26,420 nt of DNA from Chlorobium sp. (GTDB lineage: Bacteria > Bacteroidota > Chlorobiia > Chlorobiales > Chlorobiaceae): positions 1 to 26,420 of the forward strand of contig JANQHQ010000042.1 of the NCBI GenBank assembly GCA_028282595.1, given 5' to 3'. The position numbers and the translations under genes are program-made. Each line of letters starts with the position of its first letter. Position 1 is the first letter of the stretch. The notes below the pieces were generated by a model. It saw only the letters and a program-made list of their open reading frames with translations, did no database searches and was not told where the DNA came from. Positions 8,131 to 16,011 of this stretch are shown here, piece after piece.

Positions 8131-8220
8131 GCATTCGCCGCCCGGCCCGGAAAAACGGAGATGACGATTCCTCTTTTGTTTCCTATATTTGGTTTTTTCC
8201 ACGAAAGCCCCGCGAACGAG

Positions 8221-9207
8221 ATGGATACTGCTCTGCTCGAAACCCTTTTCGAACGGTTCGGAAACCGGCGCATCGCCGTTGTCGGCGACCTGATGCTCGA
8301 CAGGTACATTTTCGGACACGTATCCCGTATTTCGCCCGAATATCCAGTGCCGGTCGTCGATGTCACGCATGAAACTGCGAGACTGGGCGGCGCGGCCAAC
8401 GTCGCGGTCAACATTCATTCCGTCGGGGCGCGGACGGAACTCCTGGGAGTAACCGGCGACGACGCCGAAAGCCGGGCGCTCCGCGATCTCATGACCGGTC
8501 ACGGCCTTTCGACCGATTACCTCTACAGCGATCCCGCAAGACCGACAACCTGCAAGACGAGGATACTCTCGCAGAATCACCATATCGCCCGGGTGGATTA
8601 CGAAAGCCGCTCCCCCATCCCGAGAACTGCGGAAGAGGTTATCGCATCGAATCTCTCCGCCATCATGGACTCGCTCGACGCCATCGTACTGCAGGACTAC
8701 GACAAGGGTGTCCTGTCGCCGACCCTCATCGAGAGCATCATCGAAGCCGCCTCGTCACGGGGAGTCCCGGTCCTTGTCGACCCGAAACAGGAAAGTTTCT
8801 TCAGTTACAGGGGCTGCACGGTCTTCAAACCGAACCTTGCGGAAGTGGCCCGCGCACTCGGCATCGTTCTCGAAAACAGGGACGAGGACATTGAAAAGGC
8901 CTGCCTGGAACTGAAAGATCGGCTGCGTTGCGATCACCTCGTCGTGACGCGAAGCGAAAAGGGACTGACCATCTGCAACGACCGTTTCACCCATATTCCC
9001 GCAACCTCGCTCGACGTGGCCGACGTTTCGGGCGCGGGAGACACCGTGATCGGCGTCCTTTCCCTCGGCATCGCCGCAGGCCTCGACATAGAGACAAGCG
9101 CGAAAATCGCCAATCTCGCCGCGGCTACGGTCTGTCAGGAGGTCGGAGCCGTGCCGGTCGACCGGGAACGGTTCTACGGAGCGTGCCGGGAGCATTTCAA
9201 AGAATGA
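8221..9207 (+). CDS. rfaE: D-glycero-beta-D-manno-heptose-7-phosphate kinase (HldE domain I, stand-alone)
   Basis: A PfkB/ribokinase-fold sugar kinase of 328 residues, predicted to make heptose 1,7-bisphosphate for ADP-heptose and LPS core synthesis. The N-terminus (IAVVGDLMLDRYIFGHVSRISPE) is diagnostic of RfaE domain I. The PfkB signature DVSGAGDT ends at catalytic Asp274. The cytidylyltransferase domain II of the E. coli fusion is absent and must be encoded elsewhere. The frame is open from 8062, but the family N-terminus begins at the ATG at 8221; the ATG at 8161 is possible but unlikely. The last 33 codons recur in diverged form at 12363-12460, so this 3' end may have been exchanged by the event that brought in the downstream island. 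Confidence 0.93.
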   Translation: MDTALLETLFERFGNRRIAVVGDLMLDRYIFGHVSRISPEYPVPVVDVTHETARLGGAANVAVNIHSVGARTELLGVTGDDAESRALRDLMTGHGLSTDYLYSDPARPTTCKTRILSQNHHIARVDYESRSPIPRTAEEVIASNLSAIMDSLDAIVLQDYDKGVLSPTLIESIIEAASSRGVPVLVDPKQESFFSYRGCTVFKPNLAEVARALGIVLENRDEDIEKACLELKDRLRCDHLVVTRSEKGLTICNDRFTHIPATSLDVADVSGAGDTVIGVLSLGIAAGLDIETSAKIANLAAATVCQEVGAVPVDRERFYGACREHFKE

Positions 9208-9644
9208 GTCAACTCCGTCGCACAATCAGATTGACTGCTGCCACCGATATCCCCCAAAGCCTCGCCACTCCAAGATACGTCACTCCCGGCTCTCGCACAT
9301 ATTTCTCAACGCAAATTTCTTTTGCAATTCCAAGCATTCCTGCATCCTGCATCCTGCAACCCACCCTGTAACACCTACACCAGTTATTCCTGCTATCGTT
9401 TCACAGGTGCGGTGGAGACAAACAAAAAAAACGCGTAATTTATTGTAATACACCGACAAATACGGTAAATTACTCACCAGGAGTACAGCACCGTGGCAGT
9501 AATACCGGGAGGTCGTTTGCCAACTCTTTTGTAATCCCCTTATGAAGTGTGCTCTCATGACCCATCCCCCGCCCACACTCCCGCATGCAAGCTATGCTCC
9601 TTCCGTCATTTCGGTTCATTTCTCATCCCATCTTTCACACTCAA
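9208..9644 (+). other. Gene-free stretch downstream of rfaE
   Basis: No convincing gene in either strand. It holds a short tandem CCTGCATCCTGCATCCTGCA near 9341, an A-rich patch around 9422-9432 and an inverted repeat GTAATTTA/TAAATTAC (9435-9442 and 9466-9473). The composition is less GC rich than the flanking genes. It forms the left part of the island bracketed by the two rfaE 3' ends and may be decayed foreign DNA. Confidence 0.6.
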
Positions 9645-9758
9645 GGACACCTCTAATATTGTCATGAGCGCCTTGAGCAGTCGGGCTGAAGCTTTCGATC
9701 CCGACAGTTCGGAACCAACGACGTAATCATGGTGCACAACAAATTAATAGAGGTGCCC
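9645..9758 (+). repeat. MITE-like repeat, copy A
   Basis: The element is bounded by GGACACCTCTAATATT (9645-9660) and TTAATAGAGGTGCCC (9744-9758), imperfect terminal inverted repeats around the core CACCTCTA. The left end is followed by GTCATGAGCG, exactly as in copy B. The interior holds GTCGGG (9680-9685) and CCCGAC (9700-9705) and the near palindrome TCCCGACAGTTCGGA (9699-9713), matching in layout the hairpin module of copy C at the window end. At 114 bp with no ORF it is non-autonomous. No clear target duplication is visible. Confidence 0.7.
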
Positions 9759-9819
9759 TCCTCAATATATCTCATCCCGACAAACATGTGCACACAGCCA
9801 CGCCCTTGTGTAATCATAA

Positions 9820-9961
9820 GGGCACCGCTAAAAAGTGTCATGAGCGAGCAAAGTGCAAGGCGGACGGAGCGGAAAAACCGGAATGTACATGGAGTACATG
9901 AGGATTTCGAGCACCGACCAACGCAGCAATTTGGGCGCGTAATAAGTTTTTAGAGGTGCTC
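9820..9961 (+). repeat. MITE-like repeat, copy B
   Basis: Terminal inverted repeats are GGGCACCGCTAAAAA (9820-9834) and TTTTTAGAGGTGCTC (9947-9961), 13 of 15 matching. The left end continues GTGTCATGAGCG as in copy A. The interior has ATGTAC-ATGGA-GTACAT (9883-9899) and the stretch GAGGATTTCGAGCACCGACC, of which the reverse complement aligns along its length with copy C. At 142 bp it has no coding capacity. It ends 64 bases before the autotransporter start and could supply or insulate its promoter. Confidence 0.75.
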
Positions 9962-10025
9962 ATAACCATGCAGAGCTGCAACAACAAAGAACGATCATTT
10001 TGTCAACCATAAAACCCCTTTAATC

Positions 10026-12161
10026 ATGGTGAAACAAGCAGTATCGAAGCAGTACGCCTGCAGGAGCGTTTTGCAGGGCAAGCACCCTCTCAGGTCGCCT
10101 TGGAACAGCGCCGGCTTCATCCCGTTCATAGCAGCGGTCCTGATAGCCTTCTCATCGTTGCCGGCTGATGCCGAGAATCCCTATTATAACAACATGATCG
10201 ATCTCGGCACGCTGAGAGCCGACAGTTCAGGATTCTCCAATGCCTGGGCTCTGAGCAAGGACGGCACCACCGTTGTGGGGTGGGCGATCAATGATTCCTT
10301 TCAGCTTCATGCGTTCCGGTGGACAGAAGACAGCGGCATGGTCGATCTCGGCACGCTCTACAATTCCGGCACATCCGCAGCCAACGCCGTGAATGCGGAC
10401 GGCAGCGTCGTCGTGGGATGGTCGTCACGCGGCAGTGAGACGGTGGCTTACCGCTGGACTGAAGCTGACGGCATGGTCGAGCTCGGCAAGCTCAAAAGCG
10501 ACAGTTCCGACGATGCCCAACAAGCCACTGCCGTGAGCGCGGACGGCAACATCGTGGGGGGGTTTGCGGAGAATGACGACGGCAACATTGAAGCATTCCT
10601 CTGGACTGAAGCTGACGGCATGATCGGGCTCGGCACGCTCAAAAGCGACAATTCCGGCAAGTCCATCGTCCGGGCTCTGGACGCAGATGGCAACGTTGCT
10701 GCGGGGTGGTCGTACAGTGACATTGAACCTTTAAAGTGGAGGGCTTACCGCTGGACAGAAGCCGGCGGCATGGTCGAGCTCGGCACGCTCAAAAGCGACA
10801 ATTCCGGCGCTTCCATTGTCCAAGCCCTGAACAATGACGGCAGCGTCGCCGTGGGGAGGGCGGAAAGCAACACTGAAGAGAAAAGGGCGTTCCGATGGAC
10901 AGAAGCCGGCGGCATGGTCGATCTCGGTACGTTGAGAGACGACAACACAGGCGTATCTGAAGCCTACGGGGTAAACGCAGACGGCAACGTCATTGTGGGG
11001 CAGGCTCAGAATGAAGCCGGTGAAGGTCGTGCGTTCCGATGGACACAAGACGACGGCATGATCGATCTCGGTACGTTGAGAGACGACAACACAGGCCAAT
11101 CCGCCGCCAGGGGTGTGAGCGCAGACGGCAAAATCATTACAGGATGGGCGGAGGTTAATGACGGAGAAAACCACGCATTTCTCTTCCGTTCGATGATGCA
11201 GGATTACGAAAACCTTCTTGTGTCATTTCCCCATCTTGCCAACGATGCCGATGTTGCGATAGCCGCACAGCAATGGGCTATAGCATCGATACTCGACCAA
11301 ACCTGTTTTGCCGGACGAAAAGGAGGGACATGCTTGAGCCTTGCCGGCAGATTTTCCTATACGGGGGCAGATGACGAGCTCGACCTCGGCAGCCGCACCG
11401 GCTTAACCGGGCTGCTTTCCCTCGGCTACGGCATCGATGAAACAACCACCCTTGGCGCCACCGCGGCACTAAGCCTGGCAGACCTCGATCACAACGGATT
11501 CGACATGGGAACCGGTTACGGTTTCGGGATCTGGGGTGAATACAGCGAAGATGGCGCCACCCGCACAGGCTGGCAGCTCAGCGCTGTTGCCGGCTGGGGA
11601 ACACAGGACGCCGATATCACCCGGGGCATGGGACTGGATAACGTTGAACTGGTTGACGGATCGTCCGACCTTAACACCATCTCCGGACGCTTGAGTCTCG
11701 GTTACGGGATCAGTAGTAATTCCGATGACTGGTTACTGACCCCACGGGCTTCGGTGACAGCATACCGCACCAGACTCGACGCTTATGAGGAAACAGAGGG
11801 CGATTGCGATTTCACCGCCAGTTATGATCGCCTGGAGGTCAACACCACCACAGCGACACTGGATGTGACCGCCGCGAAACGGCTCGGCAACTGCTCGAAA
11901 CTGAGCCTGCGTGCCGGACTGGACTATGACCTCGATGCCGACAGTGCAACACTTGAAGGAACATCGAACCTTCTCGGCCTGGAAACTTTCAACACCAGCA
12001 GCACTCTTGACCGCAACGATCTGCGCCCGTTCGCTTTGGCGGCATACAGCTTCAGAGTGACGTGCAACAGTTGGTTTACGACGAGCGCAGGTGTTCAGTC
12101 GCCGGTTTTCGGCAGCAGCCCGAGGATTGAAGCCGGTCTGCGCTACAGCGCCCAGTTCTGA
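10026..12161 (+). CDS. HAF-repeat autotransporter (surface protein)
   Basis: A 711-residue predicted outer-membrane autotransporter. A long signal peptide has its hydrophobic core at about 29-45 and a likely cleavage after ADA (47-49). Residues 57-390 hold seven HAF-type repeats of about 48 residues, each beginning M(I/V)xLGxL (57, 105, 150, 199, 249, 297, 345), continuing with a (V/L)xxDGxxxxG segment and ending A(F/Y)xWTE. The C-terminal third, from about 430, alternates amphipathic strands and ends in LRYSAQF with a terminal Phe, as in a PF03797-type beta-barrel. The start ATG at 10026 has no clear Shine-Dalgarno. The gene stands alone in the island between the two rfaE 3' ends. HAF-repeat function is unknown; a secreted beta-propeller-like passenger for surface contact is a reasonable guess. 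Confidence 0.9.
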   Translation: MVKQAVSKQYACRSVLQGKHPLRSPWNSAGFIPFIAAVLIAFSSLPADAENPYYNNMIDLGTLRADSSGFSNAWALSKDGTTVVGWAINDSFQLHAFRWTEDSGMVDLGTLYNSGTSAANAVNADGSVVVGWSSRGSETVAYRWTEADGMVELGKLKSDSSDDAQQATAVSADGNIVGGFAENDDGNIEAFLWTEADGMIGLGTLKSDNSGKSIVRALDADGNVAAGWSYSDIEPLKWRAYRWTEAGGMVELGTLKSDNSGASIVQALNNDGSVAVGRAESNTEEKRAFRWTEAGGMVDLGTLRDDNTGVSEAYGVNADGNVIVGQAQNEAGEGRAFRWTQDDGMIDLGTLRDDNTGQSAARGVSADGKIITGWAEVNDGENHAFLFRSMMQDYENLLVSFPHLANDADVAIAAQQWAIASILDQTCFAGRKGGTCLSLAGRFSYTGADDELDLGSRTGLTGLLSLGYGIDETTTLGATAALSLADLDHNGFDMGTGYGFGIWGEYSEDGATRTGWQLSAVAGWGTQDADITRGMGLDNVELVDGSSDLNTISGRLSLGYGISSNSDDWLLTPRASVTAYRTRLDAYEETEGDCDFTASYDRLEVNTTTATLDVTAAKRLGNCSKLSLRAGLDYDLDADSATLEGTSNLLGLETFNTSSTLDRNDLRPFALAAYSFRVTCNSWFTTSAGVQSPVFGSSPRIEAGLRYSAQF

Positions 12162-12352
12162 GCGCGGCACCATACGGTAGTCAGCATGAGAATATAATTC
12201 GATACCGACCCGGGCTCCCGAAAGAGAAAAAGGAAATCACCGTCGGATCCGGGTCGGCATCGAGTGGGCAACCCCACGGAACTGCCCCTACAAAAACTGT
12301 CCTGGCTTGTTTCGCTTCCTGTCTACCAAACACTTCCCTATCTTTCCACGAT
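12162..12352 (+). other. Intergenic region with a long-loop hairpin after the autotransporter
   Basis: Together with the rfaE remnant and a 24-base tail this is the gene-free stretch 12162-12484. CGATACCGACCCGG (12200-12213) and CCGGGTCGGCATCG (12249-12262) are complementary at 13 of 14 positions with a 35-base loop. No T run follows. It may be the end of the autotransporter transcript or another mobile-element scar. Nothing else is recognised. Confidence 0.5.
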
Positions 12353-12353
12353 C

Positions 12354-12460
12354 GAGACATACTCGCCAATCTCGCCGCGGCTGCGGTCTGCCAGGAGGTC
12401 GGCGCCGTACCGGTCGACCGGAAACGGCTCTACGGAGCGTGCCGGGAGCATCTGTGCTGA
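12354..12460 (+). pseudogene. Second, diverged copy of the 3' end of rfaE (remnant)
   Basis: Bases 12363-12451 align without gaps to 9107-9195 of rfaE with six differences (83/89). GAGACA upstream also matches after a 7-base deletion. The reading frame is kept and stops at TGA 12458-12460, ending CREHLC instead of CREHFKE. Three of the six differences are synonymous (TGT/TGC, GGA/GGC, GTG/GTA) and three change residues (Thr/Ala, Glu/Lys, Phe/Leu), more like two orthologous gene ends than a freshly decaying copy. There is no start, so it is not a gene. It marks the right edge of the island. Confidence 0.88.
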
Positions 12461-12484
12461 CCGGCGGGTCGCAAGGGCCGAAGC

Positions 12485-13108
12485 TCAATGCTCACTTATC
12501 GAAAGGTAGTCGTCGACCTCGTCGGGATAGATCGGCTGATAACCGTTGTTAGACGCGAGACTCCTCAGATTCTGCAGGGAGTAGAACGGGACTTCGAACA
12601 TCGCGGTGTTGACGAGCGGGGGCGGCACATCCTTTCCGGGATCCACGTACATGATGAAGGTTATGCGGACGCGGCCCTGCTCGAGGGGCTCGAAAATCCA
12701 TTTTCCGTGACCTTCCCTCACCCTTACGTACGACGACGACACGGGAAGAAAATCGGGCTCGGAACGCATGGTGACCGCGACGCCGGTTTCTCCCGCCTCC
12801 TCCAGCCCCGTACGGAAAATCATCTCGCGACGCTGCAGGGGCCAGGGAACGTTGATGACCTGCTGAATGACGAATTCAAGCTCGTCGTGCTTCTCGAGCA
12901 CCTCGATGCTTGCAAGCTTGTGCACCCACCTGGTGTAGCTCGACGTATCGTAAAACAGGCTGATGAGCCTCCTGATGGAAACGGGAAATGTGACCACTCC
13001 CTTGAAACCCAGAACATCGGAACCGTTCATCCTCGAAGAATAGACGCTGATATCCTTGTGCTCGACGCGAAACTCCCAGTTGCCTCCCGCGGCTTTTTCG
13101 AGATCCAT
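12485..13108 (-). CDS. START/SRPBCC-domain lipid-binding-like protein, paralog 2
   Basis: A 207-residue single-domain START-like protein (helix-grip fold). It opens with WEFRVEHKDISVYSSRMNGSD, continues with FKGVVTFPVSIRRLISLFYD and the WVHKLASIEVLE segment, then PWPLQRREMIFR and the YVDPGKDVPPPLVN end helix. These are the landmarks of StAR-related domains. No signal peptide. The ATG at 13108 was preferred; a TTG at 13162 would add 18 residues with no better ribosome site. It is paralogous to the next gene upstream, sharing the PWPLxxRE block, the DFLP block and the C-terminal helix. The ligand is unknown; lipids or quinones are plausible. Confidence 0.8.
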   Translation of the reverse strand: MDLEKAAGGNWEFRVEHKDISVYSSRMNGSDVLGFKGVVTFPVSIRRLISLFYDTSSYTRWVHKLASIEVLEKHDELEFVIQQVINVPWPLQRREMIFRTGLEEAGETGVAVTMRSEPDFLPVSSSYVRVREGHGKWIFEPLEQGRVRITFIMYVDPGKDVPPPLVNTAMFEVPFYSLQNLRSLASNNGYQPIYPDEVDDYLSISEH

Positions 13109-13170
13109 ACTGCTGTACTGTTTGAATGTAAACCTGAACCGGGCATTTGTCGAAACGCTCAATTCAGGGT

Positions 13171-13198
13171 AAAAAAACCTGCGTGCCCGCCGGGGGCA
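13171..13198 (-). terminator. Possible intrinsic terminator between the two START-domain genes
   Basis: Directly after the stop of the upstream START gene, the minus strand reads TGCCC-CCGGC-GGGCA (13198-13184), then CGCAGG and seven T (13177-13171). The stem is only five pairs but GC rich. It may reduce read-through into the second paralog. Confidence 0.5.
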
Positions 13199-13864
13199 TC
13201 ACTCGTCGATGAACTCCCGATAGTTCCGGTCGATCTCCTCGGCGGAGAAGGTGAACGAAACGTCGAGAGGCTTCCTGTATTTCTCCCGCCCGACCATCTC
13301 GCGCATGTTGTTGAGGGTGTGATAGGGCGTATCGATAACCGCGATATTGGCGAGCCAGGCCGGTATTTCTCCGCCGGGTTCGAGGTGAAGCCTGAAAACC
13401 ACCGTGCAGCGGTTTTCATCCAGCGGCAGGATGTTCCAGGCGCCCTCGAGCTGGGGCACGCGGACGTAGTTATCGTTTTCGGGAAGAAAATCGGGCGCGG
13501 CGTTCATCCTGATGTAAATCTCGGAGGTCTCGGGATTCCTGTACCCCCTGGATTCGGTGATGATTTCCCGGTCGGAAAGCGGCCAGGGAGCGCTGACGAG
13601 CTGGTAGACGATCCTCGCCTTTCCTTCCGACAGCTCCTGCAGAATCTTCATCTCACGGGTTTTCCAGACCCACTCCGGAGCAGCCTCCAGATCGTAGAGC
13701 AGGGAAAGCACGCTGTGCTGGGGTGCATCGAGAGTCGCAACGCCGACAAAAGAGAGAAAATCCGATGTCGGCACAGGACAGGTATAGATCTTCAGCCAGT
13801 CCTTCTCCATACGGAGGGAACAGGTATTGTTCTGGATTTTTTCGAGCAGGGACATGGGCGGCAT
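13199..13864 (-). CDS. START/SRPBCC-domain lipid-binding-like protein, paralog 1
   Basis: This 221-residue START-like protein has WLKIYTCPVPTSDFLSFVGVA, LYDLEAAPEWVWKTREMKIL, the strongly conserved SAPWPLSDREII, AAPDFLP and a C-terminal amphipathic helix. It is cytoplasmic by lack of a signal. The ATG at 13864 is used; the ATG three codons later (13855) is equally possible. It lies 66 bases behind the C-terminal processing protease and ahead of its paralog, so all three may share a transcript. Function is unproven; the pair looks like a local duplication that then diverged. Confidence 0.82.
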   Translation of the reverse strand: MPPMSLLEKIQNNTCSLRMEKDWLKIYTCPVPTSDFLSFVGVATLDAPQHSVLSLLYDLEAAPEWVWKTREMKILQELSEGKARIVYQLVSAPWPLSDREIITESRGYRNPETSEIYIRMNAAPDFLPENDNYVRVPQLEGAWNILPLDENRCTVVFRLHLEPGGEIPAWLANIAVIDTPYHTLNNMREMVGREKYRKPLDVSFTFSAEEIDRNYREFIDE

Positions 13865-13930
13865 GTTTGATGTTCCATAAACAGGGCAAAGGGGGCGGCA
13901 TCCTTCACGGCGGCGTGCGAAACCGGAGGT

Positions 13931-15541
13931 TCACGCCTTGTCCGTGCGAAGCAGCTCCTGCGCGAAGTGAAGCACCTTGTCCGACTCCCTGGCCAGAACG
14001 CGGATCTGCGCTTCGATTCCGAAAAGCTGACGGGCGATTCTCGATTTTACGGCTACGATGATCTCCCGCTTCTCCTTGAGGAACATCGCTTCGTCGAACG
14101 GCACTCCTCTGGTTTTGCAGATACTTCTGAGGGAGACCTCTATTTTGCGATCCTCCGAAAAATCTTCTATGAACGCCCCCGGATCGCCTTCGGCGTAGTC
14201 CCGCACGGTACTGGACGGATCGTCGATGATGCTCAGCGCCGCCTCGTCGAAAAACCCCTGGGACTGAAGCGTACCGTAAAAATCATCGACCGGGCGTTCG
14301 ACAACCCAGTAATCGGGGAAAATTCCGCCTGAAGAGTCGAACTGTTCCGCCGACGGCCTGAAAACGGTTATCCCCTCGATCGCGCTCTCCACCTCCAAAC
14401 TGCCGGAACCCGTAAAGAGTTTCTCTCTCTCCTCGATGTCGGCAATTTCCCGGTAATACTCTTCGCGCCCCTGGCTACCCCTGCTGTAGTCACGCTGTAT
14501 TCTCCTTCCGGAAGGGGTAAAGTATCTCGCGATGGTCAACCGCATCGCCGAGCCGTCGTCGAATTCGAACTGCCGCTGCACAAGACCCTTGCCGAAAGTC
14601 AGCTCCCCGACGACCGACGCCCGGTCGTTATCCTGCAGGGCACCGGCGAGAATTTCGGCGGCCGAAGCGCTGCCGCGGTCGACCAGAAGCACCATGGCCG
14701 AACGTTCCACGATGCCTCCCGACGTCGAACTGTAGCGCATTTCGTCCGCCCCGCCGTTCCGGCTTTTCGTGTAGACGATCGGCTTGCCGTCAGGCAGCAG
14801 CTCATCGGCAACCTCGACCGCCTGGTCGAGATATCCACCCGGGTTCCCCCTTACATCGACGATGATCTTCCGCATCCCCCTCTCCTGCAGTTTTTTCACC
14901 GCGCTCCTGAACTCCTTCGCGGTCGTAGCCACGAAACGGCTCAGGCGCAGATAGCCGGTCTCGTCGTCGAGCATGAAAAATGCATCGACGCTGTAAGTGG
15001 GAATTTTGTCGCGGACGACATCGACCTTGAGAGTTTTCGATGTATAGGGCCTGTAAATCCTGAGACTGACGGTCGTCCCTTTCTTTCCCCTGAGCCTTTC
15101 GATGACCTCCATGGGAGAAATCCCCACCGAGGAAAGCGTATCGATCTCTATGATGCGGTCACCGGCCAGAATCCCCGCCGATTCACTCGGGCCTCCGGCA
15201 AGAGGCGTAACCACGAGAAGCGTATCGTGAACGATATCGAACTCTATGCCTATGCCCTCGAAATTGCCCTGAAACTCGGAATCGGAAAAATCGACCTGAT
15301 CGGCCTTCAGATAGACGGTGTGAGGATCGAGGGATTCGGCCATACCTTCGATCCCCGCGTCGACAAGGCCTTCGTCATCGATCTTGTCGACATACAGGGC
15401 GGAGATCATGCCCAGGGCCTCGAGCAGCTTTTTCTGCTGACCGAAAACCGTGCCGGAAGGATCCTTGCCGGCCTTGTACCCGATCAGAATGCCAAACAAC
15501 AGGATCGCGACAATCAGAATTGCCTGAACGATTCGGGACAT
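13931..15541 (-). CDS. Carboxyl-terminal processing protease (S41 family)
   Basis: A 536-residue periplasmic serine protease of the CtpA/Prc family. Residues 5-22 form an N-terminal membrane anchor or signal. A PDZ domain spans about 85-175 (NFEGIGIEFD, AGILAGDRIIEID). The protease core contains VDVRGNPGGYLDQAVEVADE, catalytic Ser293 in GSASAAEILAGAL and Lys318 in FGKGLVQ, exactly 25 residues apart as in the plant D1-processing protease. The tail after about 380 is long and largely helical. Family members trim or degrade envelope proteins from the C-terminus. The start ATG at 15541 lacks a clear Shine-Dalgarno. Confidence 0.94.
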   Translation of the reverse strand: MSRIVQAILIVAILLFGILIGYKAGKDPSGTVFGQQKKLLEALGMISALYVDKIDDEGLVDAGIEGMAESLDPHTVYLKADQVDFSDSEFQGNFEGIGIEFDIVHDTLLVVTPLAGGPSESAGILAGDRIIEIDTLSSVGISPMEVIERLRGKKGTTVSLRIYRPYTSKTLKVDVVRDKIPTYSVDAFFMLDDETGYLRLSRFVATTAKEFRSAVKKLQERGMRKIIVDVRGNPGGYLDQAVEVADELLPDGKPIVYTKSRNGGADEMRYSSTSGGIVERSAMVLLVDRGSASAAEILAGALQDNDRASVVGELTFGKGLVQRQFEFDDGSAMRLTIARYFTPSGRRIQRDYSRGSQGREEYYREIADIEEREKLFTGSGSLEVESAIEGITVFRPSAEQFDSSGGIFPDYWVVERPVDDFYGTLQSQGFFDEAALSIIDDPSSTVRDYAEGDPGAFIEDFSEDRKIEVSLRSICKTRGVPFDEAMFLKEKREIIVAVKSRIARQLFGIEAQIRVLARESDKVLHFAQELLRTDKA

Positions 15542-16011
15542 AGCAAAGGCGAAACAAACTCGTTATGAAGAGATAAGAAATATGCGGGCGGACTTTCCAT
15601 CACTATTTTACCTATCGGCAGGCAAAAACCCAAAAAAAACGAACCGCTCCCGCACAACCGCAAGCCATCGACCTGAGTCGGCCACAAAAACCCCCGTCTT
15701 CAGGAAAGCTCGAAAGCAAAAGAAAACGACGCCATACGAAAAACAAAGAAGCACGAAACACTTATCGGAAAACAAAAACAAAAGACACGAATCGCCCTCT
15801 TATCCTGTCGGTAAAAAGAGAAAAAAAACACAATCAAACAAAACAAAAAAGAAAATAAATATTCATAAAAAACAATGAATTAAAAACACAATTAAATGAT
15901 AAATAAATTATTAAATCAATAAGTTCAAATACTTTCATTAAAATCAATTAAATAAATTAAACAAGAAAAGTAAATAAGCAGTTTTAAACAAAAAAACACG
16001 CACATAAAATC
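15542..16011 (+). other. A-rich, low-GC intergenic stretch
   Basis: About 470 bases separate the divergent S41 protease and DUF192 genes. From about 15690 to 16045 the plus strand is dominated by A with few G, in sharp contrast to the GC-rich genes around it. A frame from 15582 to 15878 would give 98 residues made mostly of Lys, Ser, Thr and Asn; it looks like a by-product of A-rich sequence rather than a gene. Promoters for both flanking genes should lie here, but the bias makes any -10/-35 match meaningless. Confidence 0.6.

Noticed and set aside
8062..8220. Extended N-terminus for rfaE from upstream starts (8062 or 8161)
   Set aside because: The RfaE family N-terminus begins at the ATG at 8221, and the upstream part overlaps the likely divergent promoter region.
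9341..9361. Short CCTGCAT tandem as a possible CRISPR or satellite
   Set aside because: Only about three 7-base units without spacers; too small to be a meaningful array.
9280..9576. 98-codon minus-strand frame in the island
   Set aside because: No motif, no ribosome site and mixed composition. A degraded gene cannot be excluded but is not supported.
12488..13870. 460-codon open frame opposite both START-domain genes
   Set aside because: It spans two genes and their terminator and resembles no protein; it reflects codon bias on the other strand.
15582..15878. 98-codon Lys/Ser/Thr/Asn-rich frame
   Set aside because: Its composition follows from A-rich DNA, with no domain, no ribosome site and no sign of codon-level constraint.
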